Assembly (NCBI GenBank): GCA_050732995.1 | Contig: JBOHSA010000111.1 | Coordinates: forward strand, 1 to 11,246 | Origin: JBOHSA01 sp050732995 | GTDB lineage: Bacteria; Gemmatimonadota; Gemmatimonadetes; Gemmatimonadales; GWC2-71-9 | Length of the DNA: 11,246 nucleotides | Reading direction: 5' to 3' | Part shown: in pieces, positions 1-6,089 of the stretch | How the letters are laid out: each line of letters begins with the position of its first letter | Numbering within the stretch: the first letter of the stretch is position 1 | Notes under the pieces: generated by a model | Database searches by the model: none | The model's input: only the letters and a program-made list of their open reading frames with translations | What the model was told of the DNA's origin: nothing | Made by a program: the position numbers and the translations under genes

Positions 1-23
1 CCCCCCCCCCCCCCCCCCCCCCC
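1..23. repeat. Terminal poly-C tract, probable sequencing artefact
   Basis: The first 23 bases are all C, followed by about 37 bases that are almost purely pyrimidine before ordinary coding sequence begins near position 61. Read on the opposite strand this is a G-rich tail decaying into poly-G, which is how reads fade in sequencing chemistries where no signal is called as G. The other end of the window has the mirror-image tract, also 23 bases. I regard positions 1 to about 60 as unreliable sequence. Confidence 0.75.
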
Positions 24-1764
24 ACCCTCCCCCTCTCCCTCCCCATCCTTTCTCCAATCCGCCTCGACGGGGCGCGGGGACGAGTGGCGGACAACTGAAG
101 CCACAGCATCGTGGATCGGCGCGCCGATTCTGGCCGTCGGCCGGTCCATCGGCGCTCTCTCGATCGGGTCGGAGTCCCCGGGCGCCTACGCGCGACCGCA
201 CCTGCTGCTCGCCAGCGCCGTGGCCGCGCAGGCGGCGATGGCCCTCGAGAACACCCGGTTGCTCGAGCTGCTCTCCTCCGGCAAACGCGAGTGGGAGCTC
301 ACGGTGGATGCGATCACGCACGCCATCTGCATCGTGGACGCCCACGGGGTGGTCCGGCGCGCCAACCGCTGCCTGGCCGATCTGATTCAGCTGCCCGTGA
401 CAGCGCTGCCGGGCCGTCCCTGGCTCGGCCTCTTCCCACCGACCTGGGCGGACGTAGTCGCGCGCGCGCTCGCTCACCCGGGCAGCCCCGACCCGCACGA
501 GATCCGGGCCGGTGACCGCATCCTGCTCGTCAACGCCATCCCGATGGCGGGCGCCGACACCGGCGCAGCGGTGTTGATGTTCGAGGACCACACCGACAAG
601 CGCCGGCTCCAAGAGCAGCTCATACAGTCTGAGAAAATGTCCGCGATCGGTCAACTGATCGCCGGGGTCGCGCACGACCTGAACAACCCGCTCGCCTCCG
701 TCGTGGGGTTCAGCGATTTCCTGTCGGAATCGGGCGAGGTCCCCAGCGCCCTGGCCGAGCCCCTGCAAGTGATCCGCCAGGAGGCGGAACGGGCGGCCAA
801 CATCGTCAAGAACTTGCTGTCGTTCGCCCGCCGGCAACAGGAGGAGCGCGAGATCCAGCCGATCCGGCCGATCCTGGAGTCGACCCTCGCGCTGCTCCGC
901 AACGAGCTGATGGCGCGCAAGGTCGAGGCCACGCTGGAGGTCGAGCCGGGCGTGCCGGACGTCGAGGTGAACGCCAACCAGATCAAGCAAGTGTTCGTCA
1001 ACTTGATCAACAACGCCGCGCAGGCCATCGCGCTGGGGGGAGGAGCGGGGGGGGGCGGGGGGGGCGGGGGGGGCGGGGGGGGCGCAGAAGGTCGGATCCG
1101 GATCACCGCCCGGCGGTGGCTGGACGGCGTCGCGGTCGGCGTGGCGGACAACGGGCCGGGGATTACGGAGGATATCGCCGCCCGGGTGTTCGAGCCGTTC
1201 TTCACCACCAAGCCGGAGGGAGAGGGCACGGGGCTCGGGCTCTCCATCTGCCAGGGCATCGTGATGGAGCACGGCGGGCGGATCACGCTGGAGACGATGC
1301 CCGGCGCGGGGGCCACCTTCACGGTGGAGCTGCCGGGTGGCACGCGGGCCACCCGCGTGTCCGCGCCGCACCGGGCCCTCGACGCCGGCGGGCGACTCCG
1401 GATTTTGGCGGTGGACGATGAGCCGCATATCCTGCACTACATGCGTGCGACCCTAGAGAGCTGGGGTCACCAAGTGGAGCTGGCCGTGGATGGGAGCCAG
1501 GCACTCGAGCGCGCGTTGGCCGAGCCGTTCGACGTGATCATCTGCGATCTCCGGATGCCCCGGTTGGGCGGGCGGGACATGTTCAAGAGCCTCGAGCGGC
1601 ACCACCCCCAGATCGCCGAGCGGATCATTTTCGCCACGGGCGACACCGTGCGGGGCGATACGCTCCAGTTCCTCGAGTCGCTCGGCCGGCCGTATCTCCA
1701 CAAGCCGTTCACCCTGGCCGAGCTCCGCAGTGTGCTGGGCGGCATCGCCCAGCGGGCCTCCTGA
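1..1764 (+). CDS. Hybrid sensor histidine kinase (GAF-PAS-HisKA-HATPase-REC), 5' partial
   Basis: This is a soluble-looking two-component hybrid kinase that should autophosphorylate on histidine and pass phosphate to its own C-terminal receiver. The frame is open to the window edge. Codons 61-255 read as the end of a GAF domain (WIGAPILAVGRSIGALSIGS, then AAQAAMALENTRL), so the first available start, GTG at 220, lies inside that domain and the true start is off the contig. Numbering from that GTG: PAS about 22-125; H-box with His152 (AHDLNNPL); N-box N261/N265; a 12-glycine insert at 277-288; G1 box D310-N-G-P-G; F-box FEPFFTTK; G2 box G336-T-G-L-G-L. The receiver (about 393-510) has acidic D399-D400-E401, phospho-acceptor D443, T473 and K495, so it looks competent. 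No output domain or membrane segment is visible. The signal sensed is unknown. Confidence 0.9.
   Translation, partial: PPPPPPPPPSPSPSPSFLQSASTGRGDEWRTTEATASWIGAPILAVGRSIGALSIGSESPGAYARPHLLLASAVAAQAAMALENTRLLELLSSGKREWELTVDAITHAICIVDAHGVVRRANRCLADLIQLPVTALPGRPWLGLFPPTWADVVARALAHPGSPDPHEIRAGDRILLVNAIPMAGADTGAAVLMFEDHTDKRRLQEQLIQSEKMSAIGQLIAGVAHDLNNPLASVVGFSDFLSESGEVPSALAEPLQVIRQEAERAANIVKNLLSFARRQQEEREIQPIRPILESTLALLRNELMARKVEATLEVEPGVPDVEVNANQIKQVFVNLINNAAQAIALGGGAGGGGGGGGGGGGAEGRIRITARRWLDGVAVGVADNGPGITEDIAARVFEPFFTTKPEGEGTGLGLSICQGIVMEHGGRITLETMPGAGATFTVELPGGTRATRVSAPHRALDAGGRLRILAVDDEPHILHYMRATLESWGHQVELAVDGSQALERALAEPFDVIICDLRMPRLGGRDMFKSLERHHPQIAERIIFATGDTVRGDTLQFLESLGRPYLHKPFTLAELRSVLGGIAQRAS
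1048..1083 (+). repeat. Perfect 4 x 9-bp minisatellite (G8C) coding for 12 glycines
   Basis: Four exact, in-frame copies of ggg-ggg-ggc sit inside the kinase gene, each giving three glycines. An extra G before the first copy makes its run 9 long; the other three runs are 8 long. The insert lies between the N-box helix and the strand RIRITAR of the ATPase domain, a loop whose length varies between kinases. Copy-number changes keep the frame, whereas slippage of one base within a G run would shift it and remove the ATP-binding boxes and the receiver. The coding strand, and hence the mRNA, could form a G-quadruplex. Confidence 0.9.
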
Positions 1765-1786
1765 GGCGCCGCCCTCCCTTCCTCCC

Positions 1787-2854
1787 GTGCGCGTGCTCCA
1801 GGTGGACTCCGGTCGTGAGTGGCGCGGAGGGCAAAACCAAGTCCGACTGCTCACGCGCCACCTCGCCCGCCCGGCCGGGGAATCGGCGGGCCCGCTCGAG
1901 CAGCGCCTCTTTACCCGCGCGAACAGCGAGTTGGCCCGCCGCGCCGCCGCCGACGGTGTGGACGTGCGCGGATCGCCCTGGACCCTGTCGCTCGACCCGC
2001 GCGCGCTCTGGCGCCTGTTCGTGGAGATCCTCGCCTTCCGCCCCGATATCGTTCACGCGCACGACAGTCACGCGCTCCGGCTGGCCTCGTGGGCTCGGGA
2101 CCTGGGAGCCGCCAGCGGGTCCCCCGCGTACCTCGTCGGCACCCGGCGCGTCGACTTCCGGGTCCGGCGCGGGAGCGCCTGGTTCCGCGCCGAACGAGTC
2201 ATCGCGATCTCCGAAGCGGTGCGCGCCGTCCTGCTCGCCGACGGTCTGCCCGAGAGCGTCGTGCGGGTCGTGCCGTCCGGCATCGACCCCCAGGAGGTGC
2301 ATCGGGCGGCGGCGGCTCCGCTCGACGTGCGTGCCAGGCTGGGGCTTGCCGCGGGGACGCCCCTCGCCGTCAACGTCGCGGCCTTGGTGGATCACAAGGA
2401 CCAGCGCACCTTGCTCCGCGCCGCCGACGCCGCGCGCACGCTCCGACCCGACCTGCACTGGGCCATCGCAGGTGAAGGCGAGCTCCAAGGGTCCCTCGTC
2501 GCCGAGCTCGCCCGGCTCGACTTGGCCGATCGGGTCCACTTCCTGGGGTACATAGAAGAGGCGGACGCCCTCATTCGGGAGGCCGACGTGTTCGTGATGT
2601 CGTCCAAGGAAGAAGGGCTGGGGAGTGTCATCCTGCACGCCTTGGCGCTCGAGAAGCCGGTCGTCGCCACGGCGGGCGGCGGAATCCCCGAGATCTTGCC
2701 AGCGGAGGCGCTGGTGCCGGTGGGCGACGCGGTCGCGCTCGCCCACAAAGTCGTCGCAGCCCTGGGCCGCCCTGCCCCGTTCCCCCTCCCCCCACAGTTC
2801 ACCGCCCGAGCCATGGCCGAGGGCGTCGTGGCCGTGTACCGCTCGCTCGTCTAG
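1787..2854 (+). CDS. Family GT4 glycosyltransferase
   Basis: A GT-B fold glycosyltransferase of 355 aa that should move a sugar from an activated donor to an envelope glycan or lipid at the cytoplasmic side. The N-terminal half starts with VRVLQVDSGREWRGGQNQV, where the Gly-Gly-Gln turn fits the acceptor-side loop. The C-terminal donor-binding half has GEGELQGSL, RVHFLGYIEEADAL, ADVFVMSSKEEGLG and KPVVATAGGGIPEIL, all typical of GT4. I chose GTG at 1787 because the homologous fold begins there; a start at 1730 would add 19 proline-rich residues and overlap the kinase. No clear Shine-Dalgarno is seen. In the E-x7-E donor motif the first Glu is E276 but the second position is His284. The 22-bp gap from the kinase and 11 bp to the next gene suggest cotranscription. 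Donor and acceptor cannot be read from sequence. Confidence 0.88.
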   Translation: MRVLQVDSGREWRGGQNQVRLLTRHLARPAGESAGPLEQRLFTRANSELARRAAADGVDVRGSPWTLSLDPRALWRLFVEILAFRPDIVHAHDSHALRLASWARDLGAASGSPAYLVGTRRVDFRVRRGSAWFRAERVIAISEAVRAVLLADGLPESVVRVVPSGIDPQEVHRAAAAPLDVRARLGLAAGTPLAVNVAALVDHKDQRTLLRAADAARTLRPDLHWAIAGEGELQGSLVAELARLDLADRVHFLGYIEEADALIREADVFVMSSKEEGLGSVILHALALEKPVVATAGGGIPEILPAEALVPVGDAVALAHKVVAALGRPAPFPLPPQFTARAMAEGVVAVYRSLV

Positions 2855-2865
2855 ATTGCAGGGCC

Positions 2866-4395
2866 ATGATCTACGTCTGTGTCCCGGTGCACAATGAGGT
2901 CCGCACAGCGGGCTTGGTCCTGTGGAAGGTGCGGCAGGTTTTCACCGCTTTCCAGCGAGAGTACCACCTGCTGGTGTGCGACGATGGCTCCACCGATGGG
3001 ACGTCGGAGGTGCTGGCGTCTTACGCCCGCGTGCTGCCGATGACGGTGGTGTCCCACCAGGAGCGCCGCGGATACGCGAGGAGTCTGGAGGCGCTGTTGC
3101 GGCTCGCGCTGCAACGCAGCGACCGTCCCAAGCGCGACTGCGCGATCACGCTGCACGCCGATTTCCTCCACTCACCCGAGGCGATGGAAGACATGGTCAA
3201 GCGACTCGAGTCGGGTGCCGATCTGGTCGTGACCGAGCTCGTGCGTGACGTGAATCGGGAGGGGAACGGGCCTGCGGCGTCCCGAGCGCTGCGCTGGGCG
3301 CGCCGCTGGGCTCCCCGGCTGCTGCGCGTGCCGGGCGTGCGGGACAGCGTCTCAGGGTTCCTCGCGATCCGCCTGATCGTGCTGCGCCAGGCTACCCGCG
3401 GCGCCGGCCTGCTCACGACGGAGGGCTGGTGCGCCAGCGCCGAGCTCGTAGCCCGTCTCGCGCCCCACGCCCGCCGAGTGGACGGCGTGGCGGGAGCGGC
3501 CCGCTACGACCTGCGCCAGCGTCCCTCCCGAGTGAGTGCCTGGCGGCAGCTGCTCGACGTTTGGCACGCCCGCCCCGTGATCCGTGCCGCGCGCCACAGC
3601 GCCGTGGCGCTCGGCCTCTTGACCGCGACTCTGGCCGGCCAGGTGGACTCCAGTCGCCGCGACTCGACCCCTGTCTCCCCTCCTCGCCCACCCGTCATCG
3701 GCGCCATCGCGACCTCCACGATCGGCGCGGCGGTGGTCCCGTTCCCGATCGGCGAACGGTTACGCTATCAGGCGAAGTATGGCGTGTTCAACGTCGGGCA
3801 GGCGACCATGGAGGTGGTCGGCATCGATACGATCCGCGGCGAGGAGGCGGTGCACTTCCGGTTCCACATTCAGGGCGGGGCGTTGTGGTACCAGCTCACG
3901 CAGTCCATGGACTCGTGGGTGGGGCGGGCCGACTTCCGCTCGCGCCGGTTCCGGCAGGACACCGAGGAGCGGGGCCGGGAGCGCCACCGGGCCTACGAGA
4001 TCTTCCCGGACTCCGGCTTCTACCGCGAGGAGGGGCGGGATACGACGTTTGCGACGATCGCCGACCCCCTGGACGACGCGGCCTTCCTCTACTGGATCCG
4101 CACCGTCCCGCTGGAAGTGGGGAAGCGCTACGAGTATCACCGGTACTTCCGACCCGCTCGGAACCCGGTCATCATCCAGGTGCTCAAGCGGGAGCGGGTC
4201 AGCCTCGCGGGACGGAAGTGGAACGCGCTGGTCGTGCGGCCGATGATTCCCGGCGGGCGCGGGATCCTGGCCGAGCGGGCCGACGCGCGGATGTGGATCT
4301 CCGACGACGACCGCCGCATCATGCTGGCGCTGCAATCGAACTTCTCGTTCGGCACGGTGACCCTGAAGCTCAAGGAGCTCTCGGAGCCGTCATGA
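2866..4395 (+). CDS. GT2 glycosyltransferase fused to DUF3108 domain
   Basis: A single 509-aa ORF joins two domains usually seen apart. Residues 1 to about 235 form a family 2 (GT-A) glycosyltransferase: VPVHNE at 6-11, nucleotide-binding D39-D-G-S-T-D-G, and L96-H-A-D99 in the position of the metal-binding DXD. Residues 292 to 509 form a DUF3108 domain, beginning PFPIGERLRYQAKYGVFNVG and continuing through FLYWIRTVPLEVG to a C-terminal beta-rich stretch. DUF3108 proteins normally carry a signal peptide and act outside the cytoplasm. Between them, 246-257 (AVALGLLTATLA) is a short hydrophobic stretch preceded by arginines, followed by a Pro/Ser/Arg linker, so the DUF3108 part may lie in the periplasm. 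An internal GTG at 3577 would give a free DUF3108 protein with a normal signal peptide. The stop overlaps the next start (ATGA), implying translational coupling. Substrates are unknown. Confidence 0.82.
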   Translation: MIYVCVPVHNEVRTAGLVLWKVRQVFTAFQREYHLLVCDDGSTDGTSEVLASYARVLPMTVVSHQERRGYARSLEALLRLALQRSDRPKRDCAITLHADFLHSPEAMEDMVKRLESGADLVVTELVRDVNREGNGPAASRALRWARRWAPRLLRVPGVRDSVSGFLAIRLIVLRQATRGAGLLTTEGWCASAELVARLAPHARRVDGVAGAARYDLRQRPSRVSAWRQLLDVWHARPVIRAARHSAVALGLLTATLAGQVDSSRRDSTPVSPPRPPVIGAIATSTIGAAVVPFPIGERLRYQAKYGVFNVGQATMEVVGIDTIRGEEAVHFRFHIQGGALWYQLTQSMDSWVGRADFRSRRFRQDTEERGRERHRAYEIFPDSGFYREEGRDTTFATIADPLDDAAFLYWIRTVPLEVGKRYEYHRYFRPARNPVIIQVLKRERVSLAGRKWNALVVRPMIPGGRGILAERADARMWISDDDRRIMLALQSNFSFGTVTLKLKELSEPS

Positions 4396-5384
4396 CCGAC
4401 TACCCCGAGGCGGATTGGTCCCGCCTCCGCACCGTCCCGATCACGCGGCGCCCCAACAAAGTCGACCCCTCCCTCCTCGCCCACCCCCCCGGCCCTCCGG
4501 CCGACCGGTCGTTCGCCGCGTTCTGGGATTCGCTGCCCGACATCCTCGCGACCCGCGACCTGCGCTACGTCGTGGCGCAGCTCGCGAGTGCGACGGGGCG
4601 GCGCGCCATCGTCGTGATGCTGGGCGGCCACGTGATCAAGGTCGGCCTCGGGCCGCTGCTGGTGACGCTGCTCGAGCGGGGCGTGATCACGCACGTGGCG
4701 ATGAACGGCAGCGCGGCGATCCACGACTACGAGCTGGCCGCCTATGGCGGCACCAGCGAGGACGTCGCCGCGGGGCTCGGGGACGGCACGTTCGGGATGG
4801 TCGAGGAAACGGGACGAGACATGAACGCAGCCATCGCCGCCGGGGCGCGCGATCGGCGCGGCATGGGGGAAGCCCTCGCGCGCGATCTCCAACACCGGCA
4901 GGACCTCCCGGGCGGGGCCGTGTCCGTGCTACTAACCTGTGCCCGGCGTGGCGTTCCCGTCACGGTACACGCCGCCCTCGGCGCGGAGATCATTCACCAG
5001 CATCCCACCGCCGATGGCGCGGCGCTCGGCGCCACCAGCCATCACGACTTCAAGCGGCTGGCCGCCGCCCTCCCCGCACTGCACGACGGCGGCGTGGTGC
5101 TCAACCTCGGCAGTGCCGTCGTCATGCCAGAAGTGTTCCTGAAGGCCCTCACCATCGCCCGGAACCTGAACCGCGGGAAACCCGTCAACTTCACGGCCTG
5201 CGATTGCGACATGCAGCGGCACTACCGCCCGCGCGTCAACGTGGTGGAGCGACCCACGCTGGCGGGAGGCCGTGGCGTCCAGCTGACCGGGCACCACGAG
5301 TTTCTGGTTCCGCTGCTGTGCTGGGGCGTGCTGCGGCTGCTCGATGACGCGTCACCCGCTGCCCGGCCTTCTGGCTCGCGCTAG
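4392..5384 (+). CDS. Deoxyhypusine synthase-like protein of unknown function
   Basis: A 330-aa soluble protein, probably a Rossmann-type NAD-binding fold. Landmarks: L77-G-G-H-V-I-K-V-G-L, M104-N-G-S-A-A-I-H-D-Y-E, T121-S-E-D-V, I201-H-Q-H-P-T-A-D-G, and L239-G-S-A-V-V-M-P-E-V. Aligned by eye with remembered eukaryotic deoxyhypusine synthase, these fall in matching order: the LG...G...L strand-helix, the TTAGG-EED turn, the PV...AL...G segment, the LGGGV turn and a C-terminal PLL helix. The catalytic lysine (WGK in the human enzyme) and the histidine after LGGGV are not present at the matching places, and bacteria lack the eIF5A substrate, so the function is probably different. I infer homology from pattern order only. 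The start ATG overlaps the previous stop, and the end overlaps the lipoprotein gene by 41 bp. A place in envelope glycan synthesis is suggested only by neighbours. Confidence 0.8.
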   Translation: MTDYPEADWSRLRTVPITRRPNKVDPSLLAHPPGPPADRSFAAFWDSLPDILATRDLRYVVAQLASATGRRAIVVMLGGHVIKVGLGPLLVTLLERGVITHVAMNGSAAIHDYELAAYGGTSEDVAAGLGDGTFGMVEETGRDMNAAIAAGARDRRGMGEALARDLQHRQDLPGGAVSVLLTCARRGVPVTVHAALGAEIIHQHPTADGAALGATSHHDFKRLAAALPALHDGGVVLNLGSAVVMPEVFLKALTIARNLNRGKPVNFTACDCDMQRHYRPRVNVVERPTLAGGRGVQLTGHHEFLVPLLCWGVLRLLDDASPAARPSGSR

Positions 5385-5829
5385 CCTCCCGCTCGCGGGG
5401 GCGGCGGCCGCCCTGCTCGGGCTCGCCGGGTGCGGCTCCTCGCAGTCCGGGACCCTGCAGCCGATCCCAGCCGCCGGCACGACCGGTCAAGTCGAGGCGC
5501 TGGTTCGGCAGGCCTTCGCCCTGGACGCGGCCGGCGAGCGCGGAGCGGACACGCTGTACGCGGCCGAGGCCCTGGTCGTGGCCAATGCCCGGCTGCGGCT
5601 TGGCGCCCCGCGATTCGCCGGCGTCGGTTCAGGCGGACGCGTCACCGTCGCCGCGGCAGCGGTGACCTTGCAGGGCCAGTTTGCCTGGGTGATGGTGGAC
5701 TACCGCTGGATCAATCCCGAGCGGCGGCTGGCCGAAGTCGGCCGCGCCACATTCATTTGCGAAGAGAAGCCGGGCGGCTGGAAGATCGTGCACGCGCATT
5801 CCAGCCAGCCCCTGCCGTGGGAGCGCTAG
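5344..5829 (+). CDS. Small lipoprotein with SnoaL/NTF2-like fold
   Basis: A 161-aa protein with a clear lipoprotein signal: MTRH, a hydrophobic Ala/Leu stretch, then the lipobox L27-A-G-C30, so it should be cleaved before Cys30 and anchored in the membrane by lipid. The mature part begins with a Ser/Gly/Pro linker. Its C-terminal half (QFAWVMVDYRWINPERR, then GRATFICEEKPGGWKIVHAH) follows the pattern of SnoaL_3/DUF4440-type NTF2-like domains, whose last strand usually reads GGWKIVHxHxS. Most such proteins are binding domains or small enzymes; no catalytic set is evident. The ATG lies inside the previous gene with a 41-bp overlap and no strong Shine-Dalgarno, so translation is probably coupled. 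It ends tail to tail with the - strand membrane gene in a shared CTAG. Confidence 0.8.
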   Translation: MTRHPLPGLLARASLPLAGAAAALLGLAGCGSSQSGTLQPIPAAGTTGQVEALVRQAFALDAAGERGADTLYAAEALVVANARLRLGAPRFAGVGSGGRVTVAAAAVTLQGQFAWVMVDYRWINPERRLAEVGRATFICEEKPGGWKIVHAHSSQPLPWER

Positions 5830-6044
5830 GCGTCCGCCCGGCGCCCCTTGATCACGTCCCGGAGCTTGTCGGCGGTGCTCGGGCTGAGCACGCGCAGGAC
5901 GAGGTAGAACACAAAGCCGATCGCGGCGAGCCACAGCACCGTCATGGCCAGCCCGACGAGCGAGCCCAGAACGCCGAAAATGAGCTTTAGACCGAGCCAG
6001 GCCACCACGGCCAACAGCGCGAATCCAAGAATACTCCGGAACAT
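5826..6044 (-). CDS. Small two-helix membrane protein
   Basis: A 72-aa protein with two hydrophobic segments, about residues 4-28 and 32-52, separated only by a Gly/Ser turn, and a basic C-terminal tail (KLRDVIKGRRADA) that should be cytoplasmic. No enzyme motif is present and I do not recognise a named family. Support that it is real: a strong Shine-Dalgarno (GGAGGAGA) directly upstream of the ATG, a coherent membrane-protein composition, and a neat fit of its stop with the stop of the convergent lipoprotein gene. It diverges from the glycine oxidase-like gene across only 45 bp. It could be an envelope stress or accessory peptide, but nothing in the sequence settles this. Confidence 0.72.
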   Translation of the reverse strand: MFRSILGFALLAVVAWLGLKLIFGVLGSLVGLAMTVLWLAAIGFVFYLVLRVLSPSTADKLRDVIKGRRADA

Positions 6045-6046
6045 GA

Positions 6047-6054
6047 TCTCCTCC
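6047..6054 (-). promoter_or_regulatory. Strong ribosome binding site for the small membrane protein
   Basis: On the - strand the sequence reads GGAGGAGATC directly before the ATG at 6044. The GGAGG core is 5 nt from the start codon, close to ideal, and is the clearest Shine-Dalgarno in the window. It supports both the reality and the start of this short gene. Confidence 0.75.
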
Positions 6055-6089
6055 GAGTTCTCCGGTCCACTTGCCGGCTGTACGCCTGC

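Noticed and set aside
651..1352. An antisense frame with a poly-proline run opposite the kinase.
   Set aside because: The proline run is only the reverse of the glycine minisatellite, and the rest has no protein-like features.
1798..1810. A 13-base word (ccaggtggactcc) that recurs at 3639-3651.
   Set aside because: Both copies lie in coding sequence in unrelated protein contexts, with no further flanking identity beyond a few bases; chance in GC-rich DNA.
3429..4391. A long + strand frame leading into the DHS-like gene, which could suggest a 651-aa protein.
   Set aside because: The extra part overlaps the GT2-DUF3108 coding sequence in another frame, is Arg/Gly/Pro-rich without motifs, and the ATG at 4392 sits in a standard ATGA overlap.
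6045..6089. Divergent promoter between the small membrane protein and the ThiO-like gene, including TAACAT on the - strand near 6090-6095.
   Set aside because: The gap is 45 bp, the hexamer matches only four of six positions and no -35 is found at the right distance.
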